From Cliona cf. orientalis (Eukaryota > Porifera > Demospongiae > Clionaida > Clionaidae): DNA of 64,000 nt. The notes beneath the pieces were generated by a model. That model ran no database searches and was not told the origin of the DNA. It saw only the letters and a program-made list of their open reading frames with translations. Position numbers and translations under genes: made by a program. Positions 14,801 to 24,900 of this stretch are shown piece after piece (position 1 is the first letter of the stretch; every line of letters begins with the position of its first letter). The stretch is taken from contig OZ005690.1 in the NCBI GenBank assembly GCA_963930775.1, positions 9,698,411 to 9,762,410 of the forward strand. Direction: 5' to 3'.

Positions 14801-14945
14801 AAGCTGGCTCAGAGAAATGCTGAGCCAGTGGTTGCAGTGGGCCCCTGGGGATAGACGAGGAAGCACTAGTTTTGCTACCAAGGAATCATTACGAACTGCA
14901 CTCTTCAATGCCAACCTGGGTCAAGTGGCTCAAGAGTTTCAATAA
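2014..14945 (+). CDS. Ankyrin-Roc-COR-death domain protein, 19 exons, about 1376 residues
   Basis: Exons: 2014-2061, 2258-2353, 2571-2672, 2987-3094, 4025-4123, 4531-4635, 4914-5015, 5273-5362, 6020-6118, 8221-8325, 8381-8479, 8774-8855, 9181-9240, 9708-9815, 10164-10364, 11975-14160, 14286-14360, 14481-14544, 14644-14945. All introns are GT-AG and all phases agree. The start MGGKQS is a plausible N-myristoylation signal. Exons 2-3 are a duplicated Pro-rich module (residues 17-82). Exons 4-12 each carry about one ankyrin repeat (83-378). A Ser/Glu linker and a helical segment follow (379-501). The large exon 16 holds a Roc-like GTPase: P-loop GPPRSGKSS at 533-541, DVGGQ at 712-716 and a G4-like TYKD near 803. 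A COR-like region starts with PASW near 881. A death domain fills the last 90 or so residues (KWRDIARELGF...). By analogy with DAPK1/ROCO proteins it is probably a GTP-regulated signalling scaffold, perhaps at membranes; that role is inference. An alternative start of exon 15 nine bases upstream is in frame. No symbol is assigned because orthology is unclear. Confidence 0.85.
3282..3533. repeat. G/C-run element with GTTTCAT / ATGAAAC ends (intron 4)
   Basis: It begins with GTTTCATTTAGAG, contains a run of about 14 C (3321-3332 region) and ends with TATGAAACCCT. The same inverted end motif and homopolymers recur at 5580-5950, 17489-17680 and 23106-23525. A further long C run lies just downstream (around 3873-3888). 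Probably a degenerate non-autonomous element. Confidence 0.4.
5580..5950. repeat. G/C-run element (intron 8) with a 34-nt G tract
   Basis: It starts GGGGTTTCACCC, contains a G homopolymer at about 5857-5890 and ends ATGAAACCCTG. The reverse strand reads as polyproline and mimics an open frame. It shares end motifs with the other G/C-run elements in the window. Confidence 0.5.
6530..8185. repeat. Diverged tandem duplication inside intron 9
   Basis: Segments near 6540-7150 and 7546-8180 share long blocks in the same order: the ATCGGCTGAT block, GTTCACTGTGAGCAT, GGGGCAACC, GGCTCGCCCCCTCGATGG followed by TTTACATCACC, and GACCCAGTATGA. The period is about 1.0 kb. It lies between two ankyrin exons; neither copy keeps a recognisable ankyrin exon. 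Confidence 0.6.
10771..11060. repeat. Dispersed repeat, copy 1 (intron 15)
   Basis: Begins CATCCCTAGTAGCAATTTA and includes blocks TTTGGCACAGATA, AATGAAGCTACTA and GATGTGGTAAT. The same blocks occur in the same order at about 15704-16060, so this is a roughly 300-bp interspersed repeat. Function unknown. Confidence 0.6.
11188..11304 (-). repeat. Long inverted repeat enclosing a hammerhead-like core
   Basis: Arms AATTGAAATCACATGGAGTT (11188-11207) and its near reverse complement (11286-11304) flank about 80 bp. Read on the minus strand, the interior contains CTAATGA, a short hairpin and GAAACGTC. That resembles the CUGAUGA...GAAA order of hammerhead ribozymes found in Penelope-like elements. 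One core base differs and I could not find a convincing stem I partner, so ribozyme activity is not claimed. Confidence 0.35.
11728..11918. mobile_element. MITE, CCGTATAG termini, TA target duplication
   Basis: Left end CCGTATAGCGGGAAATTTTC and right end GAAAGTTTTCCACTATACGG form imperfect terminal inverted repeats, flanked by TA on both sides. The length is 191 bp and no coding capacity is seen. It ends about 56 bp before the acceptor of the large Roc-COR exon. Related copies are near 17880, 26207, 31320 and 52453. The TA duplication suggests a Tc1/mariner-type transposase acting in trans. Confidence 0.75.
14220..14239 (+). other. Possible pseudo-exon duplicating the start of exon 17
   Basis: A 20-nt stretch GATAAAAATGG... 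sits after an AG and before GTATGT. It repeats the beginning of the real exon at 14286. Including it would shift the reading frame, so it is more likely a remnant of exon duplication than a used exon. Confidence 0.3.
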
Positions 14946-16193
14946 CTCATTATTTTTTATCAAGATCAAAATTAATAATTGTTAATGCAATCAGTTTTGG
15001 TGCTTTTTTAGCTGATTATTGAGTTTGATCAGGCCTTTCATGACATTGTTTCTTTGATATTACAATGCTGTGTAATTTTATGCTATTATTATTTTCTCTC
15101 TTCATTAAAAAAAGTATAATTATTTTAACAGTGGTCAGCTGCGCACATGCATGCAGAGATCCGCACTGTATTATAGTACTAGTACTGTAATGTATTAACA
15201 GTATATAATATAGCTTCATGCATTGACCCTGCAGAGCACGTGCATGCCTATATAGATCTTTCATCCCTGGCCCATACATGATCAATGAATGCAATAGAGA
15301 AAAATCTTAAATGGGGTACACAATTATCTTAAGGACCAAGAGTGGATAAAAGAGTATCTAATTCCAGTATACCTGCCTGTAAAAGCTCTTTTCGTAGTAC
15401 AGGGTAAACCGGTCTACATGATATTATTATATGATTAGTGCTACAAATAGACAAGGTGTTATCATAACTACCGCACAAAAGCATGTGTGGTGACCTTTGT
15501 ACTATAATATTATACAAAAACAGCTTTTCAGCAGTTAGATACTCTCTTCTCCTCCCTCTTATGTACTCTTGTAAGGACCTGGTACATGCCTGCATGTTGC
15601 TACATGGTTTTGCAGCCATTATAAGTGAAGGGATAGGTATTAACGTGCATCTGCACGTACTTAATCCTTTACTTTAAATAATAATAATTGTAATTATTAC
15701 TACATCCCTAGTAGCAATTTATTTTTCTAAAACAAGCAATATACGTAAGGGTATTGAATTGTGAAAATAATTTGGCACAGATATGGGTAAAATTAATAAG
15801 GAAAATGGTTTTGTAAATACTTTAAAGTTTGTCATCTTCAAGTTATTCCACTTCAAAGTATTATTAGGTTTTGATGATTACATACATAACTGAAGTATGC
15901 TACTTATTAATTACATACATACATGTATACATAGTGAGCCTTACCACAATGTCATGCAATGAAGCTACTATAATAAGAGGGATGTGGTAATAGTTTCATT
16001 ATAACAATTATAATTATAGAAACTGGTTGCATGTATTATTATAACTATGGTACAATAATAGTACTGTATTATACCATGCATACTGAATTCTAACGCAATT
16101 AAGTCAATTATCAGCATACTACAACAATAGTACACAAATAAAATTAATTATTGTATAATACTAGCAATATACACAGATTCAACATTAAAATTC
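14946..16193. other. Convergent intergenic region and start of the DDB1 duplication unit
   Basis: Lies between the stop of the plus-strand Roc gene and the stop of the partial DDB1 copy. From about 15170 onward it resembles 21395-21937, so the duplication includes sequence 3' of the DDB1 stop. No gene is seen in it. Confidence 0.6.
15704..16060. repeat. Dispersed repeat, copy 2
   Basis: Shares CATCCCTAGTAGCAATTTA, a TTTGGCACAGATA block, AATGAAGCTACTA and GATGTGGTAAT with 10771-11060 in the same order and orientation. Confidence 0.6.
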
Positions 16194-17624
16194 TCAGTGT
16201 AGCCTGGAGAAGTCCTCAACTAGTTTAAGAACATCGTCAACTTGGACATCCACTTCACTTCCCTGACTGTCAGTCATCTACAGAGTATTGTTACATAATT
16301 ACTCATTATTTTTATCGGTATAATTCACTAAACGATCATTATTGCATTGCGACTCAGTCATGAAAATTTAATATCAATGATTGATCTACTGTATAGCAGG
16401 AAATATTGAATAGAATCCCACGATCATGCCCCACATCCTTTGTGAATGCTAGCAGTGGGGAGGGGGCTTACACAGGACCCTTACATTTCAGTGTGACAAC
16501 CATTACCCACCCTCGAATGCACTTGGGCGTGCAATCTCAGTACTTTCTCTGGCTATTTGATGGGAAAAACTTACGAAAATCAACAAAGTAAGGCATACTA
16601 TGGTACAAATAGCTAGTTTGCTGGCTGTAGCTACTGTTTTTATTGGCTTATGGACTCTAATAATTATTATTATTCAATTTTTACAGTCAGGGAGGGAGCA
16701 GGGACGGGGGGAGCGATTCTACGGTATTATCTCCAGCAAAATCACATACACATGTACCTTCAATCCTCTGCACACTTCTTCCATCTGTGTCTGTGAAAAG
16801 TCTAGAAACCTCTCCACCAGGTCGCCATCGATGAAACCCTCGGTTATCATTGTCTTGTGCTCAGTGGCACAAGATCGATGACTAAACCACAGGAATTAAG
16901 GAATCAAAACTACGCAGATCTACTCGAAATTAATGTAAATTTTAATGAAGGCCATCACATTCATTCATTTATACACGTACGTCATCAAATACCAGAGTAA
17001 TACTTTCATTAATACTTGAGCTGTGGACAACACTAAACTGTAGTAACTTAGTAAAATTTAATTATACCGAAAACTTCAGCATGGTTTTTATTTGGTAATT
17101 TGGCTTAACGCATGTGCATCTACAATCGCATGTATGGCAGTAAGCATCAATAATCATTTTAGACCACCAAAGCTACATGTAAACTTCATCAATACCAACA
17201 GAGAGCTATTTCGTCAAATTTTATGCTCACCAATTAAGGTTGCCTGCGTACTATACATGCACCTCTTTTAGGACAATCATATATTTAGTTTTGGCAGGGC
17301 AGGATACACTTCATGTTCAATATTTCCAACTGATTTGATGACACATGACATCTTCTTTTCCAGTCGACTGAGCAGCTCAAACACAGATGGCTCAAGCTGA
17401 AAGATGATTCCTGAATCATGTAAGGAATAATCACTAGTGGTTGGCAGCTATAAGACATAGAGTACCATGTACTGTATGCTATAGCTATTCAGGGTTTCAT
17501 GGGGGGGGGGGGGGGGGGGGGCTCTCCCCTAGGAAATGTGAGCACTACATCATTCTTCAAGGATGAAAAAACACCTGAAGTATTACTATAGTCCACCCCC
17601 CTTTAACTCAGTAATTGTCGCATT

Positions 17625-17656
<32 letters not shown>

Positions 17657-20600
17657 CAATTCCTAATGAGGCCCCGCTACTATATTAAATTTCTTAGCAT
17701 ACAATTTTATACAATCATGTATCATACCAATGCTGCCGTTCACTCCGCCAAAGATGGTAGGCTTTCCTTGAATGGGAAGGGGGTGTGTCCCTGGATGCTC
17801 CATTACAAGGGAACCTACAGGATCATAATAATTAACAGAACCGACAGCTATATAGTGTGCATTGTGGACACCTTTGGTACTGTATAGCGGGAAACTTTCG
17901 AGGGAGAAAACATTCTGATTTTTCAGTCATCCACAAAATTTTCTCCACGAAATTTGGGCATACCAACTCCATTATGCAACCTGTTTTAACATCCTGCAAA
18001 GGTTTTCTCATGAAATGCCCCCTTCCTATCAATCTGTGAAAGTTTCCCGCTATACGGTATATTGTATACACATGTAAGTGCACAGTCTATAAGTGCACAC
18101 CCATATGTACCTCTTTGAAAGACATTAACACTTTCTCCAACGTATATCCTTGAAGGTTGCAGCATGTAGCGAAGGTCTTCCTCAACAGCCGCCTCACTGC
18201 AATAGACAAATACTTATGCAATGTCGATCCAGATGATGATAAATTTACCAATAAACATTAATATGGCACAAACACCAATTGATAATCATAAGCCAAATTT
18301 TTGGAGATAATGTTTTCATGCACGCACGCACATTACACATGATGACTTTTATACCGAGAAGAGGAAGCTGTTCTCCATAATTCAGTAAAGGGTGTGAAAT
18401 AACCAATGTTTCAGTGTTCTCCCCAGGCCCTTTCAGCAGAGCGGCCCCCTATGCCTTTTTCACTAGATTCCCTTTGTTGTGGGAACAAAATCCTTTGATG
18501 TGGTCACAGGCTCCGCCCAAACCACGCCCACCCGCTCTGCCTTAATTTATTACTGGGGAGAACCCTGATGTTTAGAAAAAATACATGTACAATACTTCTC
18601 TAGATATACATGTACATGTAAAAAAATGGACCACAAGATATTATCACCTGTTCTTCTGGCAGATGAAGAGATGTCTCCCATCAGCTCCAAGGAACACCTC
18701 ATCATCGATCATCTCAATGGCCGTGAGGAAGACAGGGTTGAGGCTGATGTCCACCGCTATCTCCTCAAGCTTACTCTCATCAGATTTGTACACTAGAAGC
18801 TTCATCGAGCGAAGAAGGTCACCAACCTGATAGCGTAGATATAATATGGAAAATAAAACGAGCTTAGCCAATGCCTTGCTAGCAATTACATGTAGATGAT
18901 TCATTCAACCCCAAACCTAAGCAAGGGGCAACCATCTTGTTGCCTGCTCAGGCAAACCTACATGTACATGTAATCCCAGCAAAAAGCAGAGCCACGTACA
19001 TGTACATGTAGACACTTAAGTGTGTATTTTTATTATCATTCGCCCAACCTACTGACCGACCAACCAACCCTACTATTTTGTGGTCATGTTAGTTCAAACA
19101 AAAATTTATTCTATGTGTACTTGGAGCGATTGACCAGCTTTACATGTACCAGAAATCACACATTTTTCAACATTAAAATTATTTTTTTTCTATTGGATTA
19201 AGTAAGGTATTCAGAGCTTACTAGAATGAAGTCTCCTTTAGTCCTTAAGAAGAGTGAGAGAATATTATTTTGATAACTGCGCTCCTCCACAAGCGCCGAG
19301 TCTTCATCATTCCACGACAGAACACACACAGCATGGTTGACACTGATAGCCAGCTTGCTACTGGAGAACGGAACTACTTGGTAGATAGCTCCTGCCTTCA
19401 CTTGACTGTGGACAAGGTGAAGCTGCTTACCTACATGTTGAATATAGGCAACTTTAGTTAAATAATACATGTACCTCTGTATTTATGGTACATACAGTGC
19501 AACCAAGCAAGAGAGCAAAACTTTTTAAAACCATATTTTTGGGCTAAAAACTATACAGACAGACCTACTTGATATCAAAATGGCCACAACAATCATTTTT
19601 ATTGTGTTTTACAAAATTGCAAATTTCCCATATATAGCTAATACAGAAGCCACATATGTGCAGGCCAGTTTTCATAGATTTTACACTGATTTTGAATAAA
19701 AATGGCTATATCTTGGAAGTGGTAAGGAGTCAAGACTTCAAATTTGGGATTTAGTAACTTTATTACAAGTGCTATCAGCCCACCAAGTGGAATTTCTTAA
19801 CTAGAACTAAATAGGAAAAAATGTGCCTAACATATTTGGCCCTCCGAAAGGGATTTTAGGACAATATCTGGTTACCAGTACACTGCACAGCCTCTACACT
19901 CATGTCCAATTAACTTCATATGGATGTGCATGACTGGGTGGAGCGCACACTCTTAACCGAAAACAATACTCATTTAATGTGCCTAACATATTTTGGAGAG
20001 CCATGTTATCTTATGAAGCCATAAAAATGGAAGTAATCATGGTTACATCCCACAATTTAAATTTTACGTAGAGTTTACGTTGAAGAAGATTGGTACCAAT
20101 TTTCAAACTCTTGTCTATAATAGATTTTATTTTATGAGTCAAAACAGGCTCAAATTCTGAAATAAAAAAGTTTTGCTCTCTTGCTTGGTTGCACTGTATA
20201 TCAAGCAGAGTATACTCATATAGTCCATAGTATGGACTAAGCACAAACAAGCCCACATGCAAGATCACATGACAGGGGGGTTCGATCACACCCCACTCCA
20301 GATGGCCAGTATTGGTTGGCTAAATCTAGACAGTATAGCCTGGTACAATTATGTACTATAAGCATGTATCTCATCTAGTATACAATGCACAAGCGCAAGC
20401 CTACCCTCTAGCTGGAAATGGTCATCAAAAAGTGGGCATGGCCGCAGAAAAGTGGGGTTCGATTGAACCCCCTCCTCGAACCCCACCTGTGCATGGGCCT
20501 GACAAAATATAATGTACGTGTAGGTCACCGTAGCAATCATACATTGTGAATATCACACGGTAGAGGATTTCATCCCCCCTAAACACACAGATATATACAC

Positions 20601-21170
20601 ACTAGCTCATTAATCTCACTCAATCTTATACTTACTGTCTGTGACTTGGAACACCAGGACTCTTCCCTGAGTCGGCTCTTTCTCTCCAACGTCGACAAAC
20701 GCAGTGCCCACAACATAGAAGGTGTTCCTGGTATCAGCACTTTCCCCCAGGGTACAAGAGGTCAAGCTGACGGCTTGCTCTCCCTGACAGAGCTGGTAGC
20801 CATTAATAACTGTGTGTGAGTGTGTGAGAGAGAGGGAGGGAGAGAGAGAGGGAGAAAGAAAGAGATATAGGAGGAGGAGGAGGAGAGTAAGAGAAAGGGA
20901 GAGAGAGGGAAAGGGAGGTAGGGAAGGAGGGAGAGAGAGAAGAGAAAGACAGAGAGGGAAGAAGAGAAATGGAGAAAGAGGTTTCAACCAATATACTGTA
21001 CCAGGAGTACTTATATTATGTACATAGTTGCTGTGAGCATACCTTCAAATGAATTTTGATCCACTAGTAACACGGTGAATGTTTCAGTCTCGTCACAGCT
21101 TTCTAACGAGGGGAGTGTCACTGACTCGGGGGCACTGCTCATAGACACATTGCTAATGGTTGTGCTGACA
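16194..21170 (-). CDS. Partial DDB1 duplicate: exons 19-27 only
   Basis: Exons, in transcription order: 21043-21170, 20636-20809, 19222-19430, 18648-18826, 18111-18196, 17728-17814, 17308-17410, 16758-16881, 16194-16277. Exon sizes and phases match the DDB1 counterparts exactly, and all GT/AG sites are kept. It encodes about 391 residues: the rest of beta-propeller C and the C-terminal helical domain, ending FSRLH then stop. No initiating exon, promoter or N-terminal half is visible. Exon 19 opens with two bases completing no codon of its own, so it needs an upstream exon; DDB1 exon 18 (26393-26497) has the right phase. It may be an alternative 3' terminal exon set reached by skipping the proximal copy, a gene fragment, or a young pseudogene. 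Five exons (560 bp) differ from the proximal copy by about 17 silent and no replacement changes. Confidence 0.8.
17489..17680. repeat. G/C-run element in duplicate B
   Basis: CAGGGTTTCAT is followed by a G run of about 20 nt; further right is a C run of about 30 nt (17626-17655) and CCTAATGAGGCCC. It is paralogous to 23106-23525 in duplicate A, so the element predates the duplication. Confidence 0.5.
17880..18057. mobile_element. MITE, CTGTATAG termini, only in duplicate B
   Basis: Left end CTGTATAGCGGGAAACTTTC, right end GAAAGTTTCCCGCTATACGG, flanked by TA. The matching intron of duplicate A (around 23690-23700) lacks it. Insertion in B after duplication, or loss from A, is implied. Confidence 0.75.
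19495..20196. mobile_element. 702-bp inverted-repeat element, TA-flanked, only in duplicate B
   Basis: About 32 terminal bases are near-perfect inverted repeats beginning CAGTGCAACCAAGCAAGAGA, with TA on both flanks. The inside has no transposase-like frame, so it is non-autonomous. The equivalent intron of duplicate A (about 25185-25215) has no insertion. High end identity suggests recent activity. Confidence 0.8.
20820..20975. repeat. Polypurine tract in the intron before exon 20 (copy B)
   Basis: G and A almost exclusively on the plus strand, hence pyrimidine on the transcribed strand just upstream of the exon 20 acceptor. It doubles as an extended polypyrimidine tract. Open frames through it are low-complexity artefacts. 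Confidence 0.8.
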
Positions 21171-21270
21171 CTATGGGGATGGTGGTACAAGTACATGTAC
21201 GTGGCAAGCAAGCACAATACATGTTACAGTAGTGTGTGCACATGTACATGTATACAAGAAAAAGTGTAGA

Positions 21271-21937
21271 GAAAGTTAATGTTAACTATAATTATACCTT
21301 ACATTAATTTTGTATTTGCTTATACACTGAGTTCATTTCCTAAAATTTGCCATGGAAACTACAAGTGAACACCAAGTGTTGTGCACTGCAGTCATACAGT
21401 GTTATAGTACTGTATTATAATATATAATAGTATAGCTAGCTTCATGCATTGACCTCAGCTATAGGTGAGCCTAGATCTTTCATCGATCCCTGGCCCATGA
21501 TTAATGATGCAATAAGGAAAAAAATACCTTGATCGAGGTACGCATGCAATTATCTTATAATTATTATTATTAATTTTAAGGAAAATTATGGTACGTACCT
21601 GCATGTTGCTACATGATTTCACAGCTAATAGTATTATAAGTGAATGGATAGGTATTAATGTGCACCTGCGCTGCACGTCATTAATAATAATTATACCTAA
21701 CCCTTTATTACATTACAATAATAATTATTATAGAAACCGGTTGCATGTGTAAGTATGGTACAATAGCTAATAGTAGTACTATAATTCTTACGTAATTAAG
21801 TCAATTATCAGCATACTACAACAATAGTACACAAATATTATTTAATGACAACTTTTTTTATAATAGCTATAATATATTATAGCTATAACATTATACACAG
21901 ATTCAATAATAATTAAATTTTATTATCATTAAAATTC
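21271..21937. other. Junction between the two DDB1 duplication units
   Basis: The first about 120 bp (21270-21395) shows no clear partner. The rest is the 3' flank of DDB1, homologous to about 15170-16190. An AATAAA lies on the minus strand at 21919-21924, about 14 nt past the DDB1 stop; the distal copy has no equivalent at that place. Confidence 0.55.
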
Positions 21938-24900
21938 TCAGTGTAGCCTGGAGAAGTCCTCAACTAGTTTAAGAACATCATCGACCTGGACATCCACTTC
22001 ACTTCCCTGACTGTCGGTCATCTATATGCAATGTCATAATTATTATTAGAGCATTATTTACTCATTGGTATAATTCACTAAAAAATCATTACTGCATTGC
22101 GACTCAGTCATAATATCGACGATCGATCTAGTGTAAAGCAGGAAATTTTGAATAAAATCCTGCGACTACAACCCCTCCACCCCCCCCCCCCCTTGTGTGA
22201 ATGCTAGTATTGGGCAAAGTGGGGAGGGGGCTTATATGCGGGATTATTATTTTATATTTTACAGTCAGGGAGGGGGAGGGATTCTACGGCTCCAGCAAAT
22301 CACATACACATGTACCTTCAATCCTCTGCACACTTCTTCCATCTGTGTCTGTGAAAAGTCTAGAAACCTCTCCACCAGGTCACCATCGATGAAACCCTCT
22401 GTTATCATTGTCTTGTGCTCAGTGGCACAAGATCGATGACTGAATCACAGAAATCAAGGAAATACACTACACAGATGTTAACACGACAGCCTAACATAAA
22501 CGGAGACCTTCACAATCAGTAGCAGTCTATTATGCTTCATACATGACATGTACACTATCGTATATATACCAGAGTAATAGTCTCATTATAACACTTAAAT
22601 TGTCGACGTCGACAATACTAAAATTTATGAGTATTGTAGTAACCAAGCGACTTAGAATATTATTATATTACTGTATAGCAGGAAACTTTGGCAAGATGTT
22701 TAATTCGGCGATTTAGTAATTCGGTATAGATCACCAATTTGGCTTAATGCATGCGCACCTGTGGCAGCAAGCATTTTGATCGCCAAATTTAAACTTACAT
22801 GTAATGGAGAGCCATTTCACCAAATTTAATGTTCGTCAAAGTCACCCAATATGTGGTATATTATATGCACCTCTTTTACGACACAATCATATGCATTCTA
22901 ATATATTGGCAGGGCAGGATACACTTCATGTTCAATATTGCCGACCGATTTGATGACACGTGACATCTTCTTTTCCAGTCGACTAAGCAGCTCAAACACA
23001 GATGGCTCAAGCTGAAAGATGATTCCTGAATCATGCAAGGAATTATCACTAGTGGTTGGCAGTTATAAGACACAGAGTACCATGTACTGTATGCTATAGC
23101 TATCCAGGGTTTCATTTTGGGGGGGGGGGGGGGGGGGGCAGGGGCATTTACCACCCACCCCCTTGGAAGCTGGCTGCCCCTCTTAAGAGTTGAAACATCT
23201 ACATGTAAAAAGTTTGAATGGTGAAAGTATCCAAAGCAGCAGCATAAAAACGCTGAAGGTTCGTGCTATGTGCGGCAAGAGATAATCCAACATTCAAGTA
23301 TTAAAAGTAGAGTAGCCAGTGGATATCACAGATAGGCTTTTCCCCAAGTGGGTGTTCAGAAGCCACCAGAAACTGGGGGAGAATACCCCCAGATGTGAGC
23401 ACTATATCATTCTTCGTGGATGAAAAAACACTTGAAGTATTACTATAGTCCGCCCCTCTTGCATTTGCCCCTTGCCCCCAACCCCCCCCCCCCCCGACAA
23501 AAATTCTAAAATTAATGAAACCCTGTTACCATATAAAATTTTTTAGAATACAATTATCATACCAATGCTGCCGTTTACTCCGCCAAAGATGGTAGGCTTT
23601 CCTTGAATGGGAAGGGGGTGTGTCCCTGGATGCTCCATTACAAGGGAACCTACAGGATACAAGTGACAGCTACATAACGTATGTTGTGGACACTGTTTAT
23701 GTAAGTGCATAGCTATATAATTCCTTGCAACCACAATCCATAAGTGCACATACTAGTCAATAAAATTATACTCTTTAGCTGTACCTCTTTGAAAGACATT
23801 AACACTTTCTCCAACGTATATCCTTGAAGGCTGCAGCATGTAGCGAAGGTCCTCCTCAACAGCAGCCTCACTGCAATGGACAAATAATAATAATATTCAT
23901 TCAACATTGATCCAGATGGCGACACGTTTGCTAATTAGAGTTGGCACAAACAATAATTGACATAGGCGGCGGAAGGAAGCTTTGTTTGGGGGGGCAAAGA
24001 TTAACAGTTGCGCGCGAAGTGCGCGCAAAACTTTTAGGGATATGTCCCCTTTAATTGAAGTTAAAAGGTCACTCACGTCGATTGGTGGTGCTGCTACTGT
24101 TGGAAACAAAAAAACTGGTGGAAATTGTGCACGGTGATCGATTCTTGAAGCTATTCTAGGCAGCTTTTGCAGGTATCTTGATATATTTATTATGAAAGTA
24201 GCTACTTTACGCCATCACTAGCTTGGATTTTGGGGGGGGAGGGGGGCGAGTGCCCCTCTTGCCCCCCGGTTCCGTCTCCTATGATTGATAGTCATGAAAC
24301 CAGTGTTTAGACGTAAATAAAATATTTGCAGGAATGCACAATTACACGTGATGACCTATACCAAAAACAGGAAGCTGTTCTCCATAATTATTGAGTAAAG
24401 GAACCAAATTTTAAAAACTGCAACAGCAATCCTATCACGAGGTCATCTCACCTATTCTTCTGGCAGATGAAGAGATGTCTCCCATCAGCTCCTAGAAATA
24501 CTTCATCATCGATCATCTCAATGGCGGTGAGGAAGACAGGGTTGAGGCTGATGTCCACCGCTATCTCCTCAAGCTTACTCTCATCAGACTTGTACACTAG
24601 AAGCTTCATCGAGCGAAGAAGGTCACCAACCTGGAAGAGTAGATACATAGACAACAAAATCTGTCATTGCTTATTCAACTTAGCCAATAGAAGATAATGA
24701 AGGGACCACAGGGGGGGGGGTTAACGTACAAAACTACATGTAATTTACCCAATATCATTCTGACTAATAAAACTGTGCCACACTTACTACCACCTAACAA
24801 TGGGTGTATAGCTACTACCAATACCACGAATAAGATGTATATACATGGAGTGATTGATGACCTTTACCAGAAAACCACACTTTTTTTCCATATTATGCTC

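Larger units (their letters stand above)
15170..21270. repeat. Segmental duplication, distal unit (copy B)
   Basis: Sequence resembling 21395-26036 in the same orientation, covering 3' flank, exons and introns of the DDB1 3' half. It is longer than its partner because it carries a MITE at 17880-18057 and a 702-bp inverted-repeat element at 19495-20196. Exon sequence is far better conserved than intron sequence. Confidence 0.85.

Noticed and set aside
20616..21027. Open frames on both strands rich in Ser/Leu or Arg/Glu
   Set aside because: Translations of a polypurine tract; only the DDB1-like exon at 20636-20809 is supported.
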